A stretch of 64,000 nt of DNA, from assembly GCA_033239005.1 (NCBI GenBank), contig BSQZ01000004.1, forward strand, positions 13,732,007-13,796,006. The letters run 5' to 3'. The notes beneath the pieces are model-generated. The model was not told where the DNA came from. It did not search any database and saw nothing but the letters and a program-made list of their open reading frames with translations. Positions within the stretch are counted from its first letter, which is position 1; the number at the start of each line of letters is the position of its first letter. Below, piece by piece: positions 1 to 21,800 of the stretch. The translations under genes were made by a program, and so were the position numbers. This DNA comes from Lamellibrachia satsuma (Eukaryota > Annelida > Polychaeta > Sabellida > Siboglinidae).

Positions 1-94
1 CGTACCTTTACCTTTACTTTAACATATCTGCTGCATATTTGATATAAAATAAAAAAAATTAAATAATGTAGCATATTTTTATTGCTGTCTTCAG

Positions 95-6419
<6,325 letters not shown>

Positions 6420-7589
6420 GTTTTCCCACTTGAGAACAATGACATGTCATCAGGTGTCAGTCGACGTGTCATGTGTTGTGTCAAGTAACCCAACATACTG
6501 GGTCAACAATAATAAGTACGATGTGATGAATGTTAACATGTCACCTAGACGTGTCATGTGTGTCATATGATGAAAGATGACATGTCATCATGTGTCAACT
6601 GAATGATATATTGTATCATGTGTCCTATGGAGGAAAAGTCACCAAAGTAAGAGTCAGGTGACATTGCATGGGTGACAAATTTATGTAATGAAAGGTGTTT
6701 ATATGATGTGCTGTCTTCCAGATTGAACAAATTTAATGTTGCAATGTAATTATGTTATAGTTAGCAGACCTGGTGTCAATTACATTTTAATTAAAATTTA
6801 AATATCAGTTCCAGAATTGGAATTGGTAAAAATGTATTTAGTATTTTCAGTTACTTTTCAATTAGTTTTGTCAATCACATGTAATTTTTTAAACTTTCAA
6901 ATTATTCGCTACAAATAACTGATCAAATACAGTGTTGCCTATATATCATATTTGTTTGCAATTATGTACCATAATATGCAGAAATGAAATAAAGTTGCTT
7001 GAAAATAGATGTAATTATTTGCCATTGTGTATGTCTATGGTTGATCTGGTCACGTGCTGTTAGTTCGATATTGATTAATAATTGGAACTGGTATTTTTTA
7101 GCTGTAATTGGAATTGATACACAAAATTGGAATTTATATAATTCAGTGTGCCCCATATCTGTTAGTTAGTCTACTTAAATTACCTAAATCCTATATGAAC
7201 TGCATATAGCACCAGGTCAGGTGCTTCAGTACAGTGTCTGTGACAAAACTACTGCTTGCTTTGTCAGTAGATCCCAATTACCCCCCCCCAGTAGTATGTG
7301 TCAAATTGTCATTTATATATAGATTAATGAGGATTGGTGGATGTTTTACACTTGTTTTAGGTATATAGGTATATAGTAGGCAGTATATTATGAACACAGA
7401 TGCATGTTTCCGATATACTTGAAGTATGTAGCCTGTCCTTAAAGGGTCCTCCTTAATTCGATTCAACTCCAGAATCATTTCACAAACACTGAAGCTATCT
7501 AGTTGAAAGGCTAGTATCCACTACGGCATGCTAGCTCATTTGTACAATTGTTTTATTTAGTTTAGGCGAAAATTATTGGAGAAACTGTT
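6420..7589. other. Downstream of CFAP100, no gene seen
   Basis: AT-rich sequence between the CFAP100 stop and a LINE remnant. An AATAAA at 6988-6993, about 570 nt past the stop, is the clearest candidate poly(A) signal. 6430-6680 has loose ACATGTCA/GTGTCA repetition. No convincing exon was found on either strand. Confidence 0.5.
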
Positions 7590-9165
7590 AAATTATCTGG
7601 TAAAAATTTGACCAAAGTTGTCCGGCTCTCATCATCCAGGGTTGCTGTTGTGTTGGTTTTGGTGTATCTATAGGTGACAGGTGAGCCCAATGCACACCTG
7701 GCATGTTCCTCCACAAATGGGCTAAGACATAGTAGATGACAGGTCCTGATAAGACGCATGGATGGCGCATGCTTTCTTTTCAGCTTCAGTGGTGCATTTG
7801 CTTGAAAGAAGCAGCACCCTTGTTGATGTTGCTGTGCCAGGCTGGTCGATCCTGGGCCTCTAGTCTCTGCCAAGAATCATGGCCAATACTGAAGTCTTCA
7901 GACTATCTTTAAATCTTTACCTCCACGAGAGCACGTCCTGTATTTTTAGCTCCCCATACGGTATTCTTTTTGGCAGGCGTTTGTCTGGCATTCTGGTGAC
8001 ATGGCCAGCCCATCTCAATTGATGCTTCCTCAGCATGGTATGGATGCTTGGCAAGTCTGTTTGGATTAGTACCTCATTGTCTGAAATTTTGTCCTGTCAT
8101 CTGACCTTTAGCAGCTTCTGCAGGCAGCTCATGTGGAATTGGTTGAGCTTCTTTTACATGTCCGTGATAGACAGTCCACGTCTTGATCGCATACAGTAGT
8201 GTTGGCATGACAACTGCTCCATGAACTTTCAGTTTTGTCTACAGGCTTACTCCTCTAAGTTCTCAGGCTGGTACTGCCATGAACAACTCACGAGAGAATG
8301 CTGCCGGGGTAGGTGAACTTGTTCACTGCTATCAGGTTCTGGTCTTTAGCAGTTATCTTGGGCTCAATGTAGGGCTCTCCTGGAGCAGGCTGGTACATCG
8401 CCTCTGTCTTCTCTGTGCTGATTGTGAGACAACAAGAGAACAAGCCCACACTTCACTGCATGACAGGCTGTCATCCGATATTCTGTGCACAATCATCAGC
8501 AAACAGGGATTCATGAAGTGTGTCTACTTGAACCTTGGCCTGTAGTCATAGATTGAACAGCTTGCTGTCTTTGCGATATCTGGTTTTATTCTTGAAAGGT
8601 GTCAGTGAGCATAGTACAAAAAATCATGTTGAACGAGGTGAGCACCGTCTTTGACTCTGTTGGTGACTAGGAATGAGTCAGACATCTCCCAACTTTCAAC
8701 GACATGCAAGCATGCCGTCATGGACCTGCTGAACCGTGGCGATGATTTTCTCTGGACAGCCATATTTCTCCATTATCTTCCACATGCCATCACGGCTGAC
8801 TTTATCAAAGGCATTGGTCAGATCAGCGAAGGTGGTGTAGAGGTCCATGTTCTGTTCTTGGCAACACCATAACAATGGTTCCCCGTCCTTTCCTGAAACC
8901 TCATAGACTCCCTGGCAACAGGTCCTGATCACTAAATATTCTGGCAAAGAAAAATGTTACAGATTGACAATAGAAGCATCCTTGTGCTCTTGTGGAATGG
9001 TTTCTGGTCCCATATGGACAGAAAAAGCTTGTTGAGTTTTTTGGCAAAGCCTTGTCCTCCAGCCTTGTGCATTTCAGGTGGGATTGCATCAGCTTCCAAA
9101 GCTTTATGGTTTGATAGAAAGTTGATGGCTTTCTTGGTTTCCGTCAGCATGGGGGGATACTAGAA
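7590..9165 (-). mobile_element. Decayed non-LTR retrotransposon (LINE), reverse-transcriptase part
   Basis: Read on the minus strand, 9150-8932 encodes a piece close to the start of LINE reverse transcriptases (KKAINFLSNHKALEADAIPP). 8947-8696 encodes an RT palm segment with ADLTNAFDKVSRDGMWKIM and a following YGCPEKIIATVQQ. Weak RT-like similarity continues to about 8580. 7873-7588 matches the C-terminal region typical of these proteins (GPGSTSLAQQHQQGCCFFQAN). The frame is broken several times by stops and frameshifts, so the copy is dead. It belongs to a different LINE family from the CR1-like copies elsewhere in the window. The 5' end was not found. Confidence 0.8.
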
Positions 9166-9240
9166 TTAGTCTTCAGACAAAATCACCACGGATAATATCT
9201 CCTTGGACAAAATCCCCCTAGGACAATATCCCATGTACAT

Positions 9241-10309
9241 AGGCAACCACAAAAAAAACATATTTATTATACTCTACTCTTCACCATGGAGGGATTTTTA
9301 ATTTCGAAAATATCAGATGTTTGTCAAGGTTTCTGATATTTACAGGTGACATGATGATCTCGTGAGAGTCAACGTGTAACTGGTCATAATTAATTGTTGT
9401 CATGCATTCTTCTGTTCAGATGGTAAACCAAGGATTCAGGCAATGACAAGTTGAGTATATAGAACAACGTTGTTTAACTTTTGTCATTACTGTTGAAAAT
9501 TGCATTGTTGTTTTCAGTGTGACATTAATTACTAGAACTTAACAGGGCTGGGACCAAAGTACTTGAGTATATACATTTTCAAAGAATAATTGTATTCATG
9601 TAAGATACAGTACTTGCAATGGAACTGAAGTTAACCATGATCAAGTACTTGCCCCAGCAACTGTATATTATTGAAGTAACCTGACCTGTTTTGTCTCATC
9701 ACTGTGACCATCTAACATACAGACTGTTTCAATTAACAAAGTGATGTTTCAAACAGTAACTACATTGTAGCATGGACTGAACTTGTATTTATAGGATGTA
9801 TTTATGTATACATGCACTGAATGTATTTATCATGTACCTGGATTCTGCTGTGCTTTTATGACTGTACAATTAAAGTATTTTTATAAACAAAACATGCCCT
9901 GTATTAACTTTACTAGATGAAAATTGAACTGTTTGCATTTGTGTGTGTGCATAGATATATATATATATGTATGTGCGTACATGTGTATGTATGTACATAT
10001 ATAGATCGTCTTGATCAAAAACAAGCCCAAACTCCTTGATACCTCAACGAATGTCGATGTAATAATCTCCAGTTGCATTTCTAACCATGAATAACAATCA
10101 ACCAAATGAAATCACGAGATCAGTTGACAAAATTTCCACTAATGCCTCACTTAATCATCCAGGCAAAAACCGATGTTTATCCTAATTGAATAGTTTAACT
10201 GCTGTGCTGTATTCTGCCCCATGGCACAGAAGTGATTCGGCCTTAAAAGTAGGACCATAATATGATGTCATGTTGCACCATCATATGATGCACACAATGT
10301 CACATATTT
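9241..10309. other. No gene seen
   Basis: AT-rich intergenic sequence with short TG/TA runs near 9945-10000. No exon, RNA gene or clear repeat could be supported. Confidence 0.4.
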
Positions 10310-10850
10310 AACAAGATTTAACAAGATTGCCATCCACTTGAGACAAAGGCCCAGGACAAGGAAGCCATTGGCTTTTATCGAGAGTCAAATTTTTTATCTA
10401 GGTGCAATCCGCCCTCCCGAGATATGTGTCAACCTTGTTTTTAAACATATTCATGCTGCTAGCAGTTAGATAATCTGTAGATAATTTGTTCCATTCATTG
10501 ATTGTCCTCTGTGAGAATGAGTACTTCCTGATATCCAATCTACACTGATCCTTTACTGATGTTACCTCATGTCCTATTTCTATTATCTTTCTTGAGTAAG
10601 ACAAAAATATTTCTATCAATATTTTCATACCCATTCAATATCTTAAAAACTTCAATTACCTGGTAGATCTCTTAACCGCCGTTTTTCTAGGGTTGTTAAA
10701 CCACATTCTTTTAGACATTCTTCATAACTAAGGCCTCTCAGTTCTGGAATCATTTTAGTTGCTCTCCTCTGTTTTCTTTCAAGCGTATACATTACGCTGT
10801 TATTCTGCATAAAATGTATACACCTTGGCACATACTGGGTACCACTCGCA
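10310..10850 (-). mobile_element. CR1-like LINE, 3' fragment
   Basis: The minus strand encodes the C-terminal tail of a CR1-like polymerase in two frames: [20 protein letters not shown] then, after a break, [18 protein letters not shown] and a terminal MNMFKNKVDTYLGRADCT. The element's 3' end is at about 10310 and finishes in repeats of TCTTGTTAAA (read on the minus strand), the kind of short 3' tail CR1 elements use. A near-identical tail ends the copy at 11240. 5' truncated and frameshifted. Confidence 0.85.
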
Positions 10851-10971
10851 TGTATGCAAGCAACATCACAAATACACATGTGCATGTACACACACACCAA
10901 CACATACACAAACACATACACATGCACAAAGAGAGTAGGTACCTATAAGTGCTTGTCACCTGTCAATCATA

Positions 10972-11146
10972 CAGTGGACTCTCTCTATGAGGAACACATT
11001 GAGACTTGGTCAAACCATTCCATATATCCGATGTTCCTTATATCCACGGGTACATAACACAATGCAGGCCAAAATGAGGATTTCAAAGTTGTTCCTTTTA
11101 AGTGGATGTTCCTTATATTGGGAGTCCTTATATCGAGAGGCCACTG
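10972..11146. mobile_element. pogo/Tigger-like MITE, about 175 bp
   Basis: The left end CAGTGGACTCTCTCTATGAG and the reverse complement of the right end, CAGTGGCCTCTCGATATAAG, form imperfect terminal inverted repeats of the pogo/Tigger type (CAGTGG...CTC...ATA). TA precedes the left end; on the right the target dinucleotide has changed to TG. It is too short to code for protein and sits between two LINE fragments. Confidence 0.65.
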
Positions 11147-11239
11147 TGATATAATTGCTGTGTTATTGAGAGGTAAAGCTGGGATGGAAGAGCTCCTTGT
11201 TCTTAGTGAAATAGGCACCAGGCTACACTATCTAAAGAG

Positions 11240-11740
11240 ATTTTAACAAGATTTAACAAGATTGCCATCTCGAACAACAAGTTCCAGATGACAAGTGGAC
11301 AAGGAAGCCATTGGCTTATCGAGAGTCCAACAATTTTCTCATCTATGTGTAGCCCGCCCTTATCAGATATCTGTCAATTCTATTTTTAAACATATTCACA
11401 CTACTAGCATTAACACAATCATTTGGCAGTTTGTTCCATTCATTTATCACCCTCTGTGAGAATGAGTACTTTCTCATGTCCAACCTACCCTGCTCCTTAA
11501 CTAATGCTGCTTTGTGTCCTCTGGTTCTACTGCCTTCTTTAAGTTTGAAGAACATATTCCTATCAACATCCTCATAACCGTTCACTATTTTAAACACTTC
11601 TATTTGGTCTCCTCTTAGTCTCCTGGTCTCTAGTGTTGTCAAACCACATTGTAATAAGCGACTTTCATAACTAAGGTCTCTTAATTCTGGAATCATCTTA
11701 GTTGCTCTTCGTTGTGTTCTTTCAACATAGAAAAGATAGA
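11240..11740 (-). mobile_element. CR1-like LINE, 3' fragment (best-preserved C-terminus)
   Basis: An open minus-strand frame from 11696 to 11343 encodes 117 residues of the polymerase C-terminus (start [20 protein letters not shown], end [13 protein letters not shown]), followed by a 3' UTR and TCTTGTTAAA tail repeats at 11240-11265. It is almost the same sequence as the end of the LINE at 33545-35125, so both come from one recently active family. The RT domain is missing (5' truncation). Confidence 0.9.
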
Positions 11741-14640
<2,900 letters not shown>

Positions 14641-14649
14641 CTGAACTTT

Positions 14650-15640
14650 GTTTATGGATGGTTTCATGATTCATTGTACTACACTGATGGATGGTTTCAT
14701 GATTCATTGTACTACGCTGATGGATGGTTTCATGATTCATTGTACTACGCTGATGGATGGTTTCATGATTCATTGTACTACGCTGATGGATGGTTTCATG
14801 ATTCATTGTACTACGCTGATGGATGGTTTCATGATTCATTGTACTACGCTGTTGGATGGTTTCATGATTCATTGTGATGGATGGTTTCATGATTCATTGT
14901 ACTATGCTGATGGATGGTTTCATGATTCATTGTACTACGCTGTTGGATGGTTTCATGATTCATTGTACTATGCTGTTGGATGGTTTCATGATTCATTGTA
15001 CTACGCTGATGGATGGTTTTATGATTCATTGTACTACGCTGATGGATGGTTTCATGATTCATTGTACTACGCTGATGGATGGTTTCATGATTCATTGTAC
15101 TACGCTGTTGGATGGTTTCATGATTCATTGTACTACGCTGATGGATGGTTTCATGATTCATTGTACTATGCTGTTGGATGGTTTCATGATTCATTGTACT
15201 ACGCTGATGGATGGTTTCATGATTCATTGTACTACGCTGATGGATGGTTTCATGATTCATTGTACTACGCTGTTGGATGGTTTCATGATTCATTGTACTA
15301 CGCTGATGGATGGTTTCATGATTCATTGTACTACGCTGTTGGATGGTTTCATGATTCATTGTACTACGCTGATGGATGGTTTCATGATTCATTGTACTAC
15401 GCTGTTGGATGGTTTCATGATTCATTGTACTACGCTGTTGGATGGTTTCATGATTCATTGTACTATGCCTTTGGTGGGTTTCATGATACACTGTACTATG
15501 CCTTTGGTGGGTTTCATGATACATTGTACTATGCTCCTGGTGGGTTTAATGATTCACAGCACTACACTGTTGGTGGGTTTCATAATTAACTGTACTGTGC
15601 TGATGGAGGGTTTCATGATTCACTATACTGTGGGTTTCAG
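14650..15640. repeat. 33-bp minisatellite, about 29 copies
   Basis: The unit is 33 bp (starting ATGGATGGTTTCATGATTC; the A after TG varies to T). The period is a multiple of three and the unit has no stop in several frames, so frames of 155-313 codons exist on both strands (for example Asp-Gly-Trp-Phe-His-Asp-Ser-Leu-Tyr-Tyr-Ala repeats). Nothing marks any of them as genes. Copies after 15460 are more diverged. Confidence 0.95.
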
Positions 15641-15800
15641 GGTGGAATTGTTTTTCCCAACAAATTTATCAGCAGCATAACTTAAGCATACAGAATGAAG
15701 CATGTAAAAAGGGGCGACTTGCGATGTGGGTAGATAAGACTAATAAAGCCATTGTGATCCAGTTGTGTTCACCCCATCACACTTGTCTGGACAAAATCTG

Positions 15801-18800
15801 TCAACTCCCTTCACCTTCAGACGACTCCATCTCCCCAGTCTCCCGAGACACCTTCCTCCCCTCTGTCCCGTTCATGTCTCTCTCCATCCTCGATGCCACC
15901 TTTGTTCCCTTTTTCTTGCTCTGTCGTTTCCCTTTCTTTTTCCCTCTTCCGGCGGCGGTGCCATCTTCTTCCTGTATACAGTCGCCGCCCGATACTGGAT
16001 CTTGTCCTTTCTCTGCACCCTGTTTTTTTGCATCGTGATTTGCGATTCGACATAACGACAGAATGAGAGTCTTGAAGAAGGCCAGCAGTCGGTTGGCGAC
16101 ATAGTCGCGCATCACCGACGTCGTGCTATTGGTCAGTTTGATGTCTGACGAGAGCACGAGATGCGGCTCCAAGACCATGTTCTGATGTGTCAAGGTTGAG
16201 ACGAGCCGTTGCAGCACGCAAATGTGTGTTGTCTCGGAGTTTGGCTGAAGCAAGGCCACTGCTGCCACCAAGTGGATAACGGTTGCCCTAGCGCCCTGCA
16301 AAGCAATGTCAGATTGTCAATAGCAAAGTCTGGTGTTGCTGAAATTTTTGTAGGATGTGCCTACTTATGTTTATGGGGTACTCTGATCATGGATGGCCAA
16401 CTGTGATTGAAGACAGAGTCATTTGACACTTAACAGAACCACAGGTAGCAGAATCAACAGTTTAGTAGAATCAAATATATTTGCTGCGACGGAATTATTC
16501 CTTATTATCGCTCTATTAAAATGCTCTGCTTAACTGAATCAGCTGCTTATTCTATTATGCAGAGTCAACTTATATATGTAACATATATATATTTTTCATA
16601 ATATCTTCAGTGTATGTGTGTGTAACTGAAGGTAACCAGTTGATTGCTAGTGTTAGCTAATACAGTGTACCTTTTTGATCTGTAAAATACATAAACAAGG
16701 ACACTATACATTGACATATATGATAGTACATATTCACCTTATCGAGTTGGCCAAGACCTGTGCAAGGTTCTTCAAACTCCAGCATCTGAGGCAAGTCCTG
16801 CGCATGCAGGATTGGTTCCTACAAATAGGGATGTATGTGCCAAAGTATATATGACATTTTTATGTGGAATGACAATGCAATGGATCTGTGGCATTGCATG
16901 CATTAGAGTACAATATGACATGGCGTAACATGGTACGTCAGTGAATTGTTTGGATTTTATGTCAATACCATTTTGGGACCAGCACATTAGCATGGACTAT
17001 GGTTGGGTGATTGTAAGACTGAAATTGGCTGTTGATATGTTGATTAATAAATTATCATTAATTTGGCCTATTTCACTGGACTTGCATTGTTGTTTTGCAT
17101 AAATATGACAGCTCTCTCAGTTGCAATGCACAGCCTCTGTGTCGCTTCAATCTTGTGTAGTTGTAGGTATACCATATTCAGCCTAATAAGTGTACAGTAT
17201 GCCATAAGGGATGTCCGCTTCTATGTCTGTAAGACTGTCACAGTTATGGGTAGACTGTAGAGTATGACAATGTGTGTACAGTAAATGAAATGAATTCATT
17301 CTGTTCATGTGTTCCATGTCTCTCGATGTCCAAAATATGTCCACAGCAAAAGCCAAAAAGTTATTATTATTCAAAACAAGTTACAATGAAATGACAATTC
17401 CCACCTTCAGATGATCGATCCAGTCCCAGAGCAGGGCGGAGAGGACTAGTGGGTCCTTCTCCTGGGACAGTTGATCCCAACTGCCATTCTCGTTGTTGAG
17501 ACCGATCTACAGAAACAAACCAAGACCGATTATCCTGATGCTGATTATAAATTGTGATCAGATAAAGTTAAAATACCTAATTGAAAGCAACCGGAAACCC
17601 CAATAAAGAAGAATCTAATTTGAGCAAAATAATGACCACTCCTTGAATGATTTTACCAAAAAAACCTCATGAACATCATCTATATCATAAAGTAGTTTGT
17701 GACTCTGTCTGCCTGTCTGTCTGTCTGTTTCCTCGTATCTGTGTCAGTTTTGCATGTACAGGACTGAAATTGTGTAGGTGTGCCCGGGGCCCACGGAATT
17801 GGTTCAAATATTAAAATTATTTTTTCCCTGGGAGGTGAGGATATTGCAGAGGAACCTATGTGGATGTTTGAAATAGATTACGTAACTCAAAAAACTTGGT
17901 GTGTGTCTGTATGTGTTTGTGCGTTCGTGCGTGAATGGTGTGTGTGTGTGTGAGCATGCGTGCATGCGTGTGTTCGTGCATAGCATTTTGAGTTATTAGG
18001 ACTGCCTACTTTAAGACACGGTTTCTGCACCAAGTCAAATTACCTTATAAGACTTCACTTTATCCAGCACTTCCTCGGAGTATTCCGTCTGTGCCATGGC
18101 ATGAGCGATCTTCTCAGCTTCCTCGTTGATTGGCTCCGTGCCTCCTGCCATGCCCTCATCCAGTGCAGGCTCACTGTGGACACTGCTCAGCTGAATACTT
18201 CCCCCAGACGAAGTGCTGCAGAAGTCTGAGAGCAGATTCTGCGAACGAGACATGCGAAGTTGGTGGTCGCGACGGAGTGGTGTGAAGCTGTCAAATGTGT
18301 GGCACAGCTTCAAATCCAGGGAGTCTTTCTTGTCAAGACACGGGGAAGACTGGGTTGAGGATATCTTGGGTTGGGAGAGACCAGGGAGAACTATTTGCTC
18401 TTTCATGAGGTCGCGTTTCTCCAGTAGGGATACATCTTTCCCTGCCAGTGTCAGTAGTCTTGAACAGCAGACAGCTACAATCTGTAAACCAAACACAAAG
18501 TTGGCTGCATTATGCGCTGGGCACCATGAAGATTACATACATGCATGCACACAGTTTCTCTCTCCGACTCTCTACTTGTCTCTCTGACCCTCTCCTCTCT
18601 CTGATCCTCTCCTTCTCCCTCTGACCCTCTCTTTCTCTCTCTGACCCTCCCCTCTCTCTGATCCTCTCATTCTCTCTCTGATCCTCTCATTCTCTCTCTG
18701 ACCCTCTCCTTCTCTCTCCGATCCTCTCCTTCTCTCTCTGAACCTCTCCTCTCTCTGATCCTCTCATTCTCTCTCTGACCCTCTCCTCTCTGTGACCCTC

Positions 18801-21800
18801 TCCTTCTCTCTTCGATCTTCTCCTTCTCTAACTCTCTCTTTCTGACTCTCTCACTTTCTCTCTGATCCTCTCTCTCTCTCTCTCCAACCTTCTCTCTCCA
18901 ACTCTCCTACACACGCACGCACACACGCATCATTAAAAGGTTTAAATTATTACAATATTATTATTATAAAATATCACATAAATGAAACAAAGATTTGTCC
19001 CATACCATTATCACACTTCAGACTAAACTGGACAATCAAATAATAAACAGTATTTCCAGCATTACTAAAATCTCACTGGTAAGTACCTTTCTTCAAGCAG
19101 ATAGACTGTGGATGTTACAATTACCTTTGGAATGTCTCTCAACTTGCGAGCTTCTAAGCCATGGAGGAAGTGCTTCTGCCGCTCGAGGTACTGGGGGAGA
19201 GTAAAACTGTACACCCCATCAGCCCTGTGAGAAGACACGACAGTGGGGTAAAGAAAGTCATGCCACTGTCCTTTTAGCAGTTAAGTGTTTGTGTATATAT
19301 GGAAGAGAAACACTGAGATTAATAATTCCATGAAGACAAACAAACGAACAACAGACAATAACATAACTATACACATACGTACATGTGTATATACGAGATA
19401 TACCACTGCCTAGTAATACATATGGAATTGATAAAATCACAGTTATTAAAATTTTATTAGATTAGCTGTGAAAACCACTGTGTATACTAATCTAACAGCT
19501 AGGTGGAAAATGATCTAACATGGAAATAAAGAAACAAACCTAGTAATTGATATGAATGTAGAAGACTACGACACATGCACAACGGATACATAAATGGAAT
19601 GGGCAATGAACGAATAACCAACAAAGTGGTTATTGGACAATGAACAAATAACCAATGAAATGGTTATTTGACTTACATGAATGACCTGATGATGAAAGTG
19701 ATCAGAATATGAATAAACATACAAAAAAGTTACTGACAAGGAAAAACAGTTAATGGTATGATTACATGTGAGTCATACTGCTGGACAGATGGTGGAAATG
19801 AGAAATGGATGAATGCACTTACGCAGATGCATAGATGACTAGAAAGGGTTGCAGCCATTCAGCGAACTGTCTGATACATTCTAACTGTCCTCCTGTCTGT
19901 ATAGAACTTGGTCTGAAAAGTAAGCAGCATAAATACATGTGTGCACACACGCTCGCATGTCCACACACACGTATGTACACTCATACAAACACACATGCAT
20001 GCATGCATGCACGCACGCACACAGAACAATGTTTTCTAGCTGGTATGTTTCCCAATCAACCATAAATCACCAGCTTTCTCACAGACAACAATACATTTAA
20101 TAGTCAAAACACCTCCTTCATAATAGTAGCATAATTTTAAACCATGCTTTATATACTATGTTAAAAACAATTCCTCTTTCATCATTCACATCACTTAAGA
20201 AATATATTTAATTAATTATATATTTGTAATTTATTCCTCTATACTACAGTTGAGCATCAAATACAATATGCACTATGAGTCTGACAGCACTTACCTTTTT
20301 AAGCGTACATAATTTATGGCTTCATTTGCACTGATGCGATTTGCAAATATCAAGTAGCAAGCAATTAATACACCCGTTCTTCCTGAAAGACAAATGCAAG
20401 AACATCAGTGAAAAGATGTCATAATTACACGTGCAAAACAAGTAATACAGAGTGCCCGGAGTATCACAAATACAAAAAATTACTTTTTGTGGAGGTAAAA
20501 CTTTCATGCCCAAAATTCATACATGATTAAGAGCAAAAACGTCTAGAAAATGAAAACATCATAGACAAAAACTGATGAATACAAAATGTGAACCAACAAT
20601 CCCAAAAATACATGTAAATAAACATATTTATATCAATTAGAGTTGCTACTGTATGGCTCTATACAGTATATGATTTTACATTTATTATGATTTACATTTT
20701 ATACGTTATACAGTATAGTATACAGTTTTTTCTAGTGCATCTAGAAAACATAGCCTACTTTTGAGAGACTATGCAAAGATTTGTCTTGTATTAGCAGGTA
20801 TAATGCCAAATCACAGCTAATGTTGAACCTTAATAAATACTACCACAATTTAAACTGAGTCTTAATCTATTTCCCCCTAAACCTGATACGAGACCACACA
20901 TTTTGTACACTATGCACAGGAAACACATTTGTGTGAATATAACACTGGCGTCATATTGTGGCCATTGATCAATATAACACTGGTGCCATATTGTGGCCAT
21001 TGATCAATATAACACTGGTGCCATATTGTGGCCATTGATCAATATAACACTGGTGCCATATTGTGGCCATTGATCAATATAACACTGGTGCCATATTGTG
21101 GCCATTGATCAATATAACACTGGTGCCATATTGTGGCCATTGATCAATATAACACTGGTGCCATATTGTGGCCATTGATCAATATAACACTGGTGCCATA
21201 TTGTGGCCATTGATCAATATAACACTGGTGCCATATTGTGGCCATTGATCAATTTATATGATTTGCTCTTCCGGACATGTACACTCTGCATGGAAGGAGC
21301 ACAATAGTGTGTCAAAAGTGTCATCTTTTTGTTCACATTTGGTGACTTTCATGTAGTTTTGGAACCTTCAAGTATTGTCAATTGAAGATGTAACATACCG
21401 TATGGAATACTGGTTTGACTGAATAAAAATACTGGTTTCAAAACCACATGAAAATACCGGTACACCATTATAAAGTCATACATACAGTACCCAGCACTAA
21501 TAGCAACCGAAGAAGTGTGAACTTACCAAGTCCAGCATGGCAATGGATACTGACTTTGCCCTCTGACAAGGCAAATTGCATCACCTTGACCATGTCAAGG
21601 ATGTTTGTGAGGGAGCCTACATTGTAGTCCTGCCAGCCAAAGTTGTAGAAGAACACTGCAACATAGACATAAGTTGTAGAAGAACACTGCAACATAGACA
21701 TAAGTTGTAGAAGAACACTGCAACATAGACATAAGTTGTAGAAGAACACTGCAACATAGACATAAGTTGTAGAAGAACACTGCAACATAGACATAAGTTG

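Noticed and set aside
14648..15680. Overlapping 150-313 codon frames on both strands with Trp/Phe/His/Asp repeats
   Set aside because: They follow from a 33-bp tandem repeat whose period is a multiple of three; there is no start context, splice structure or family resemblance.
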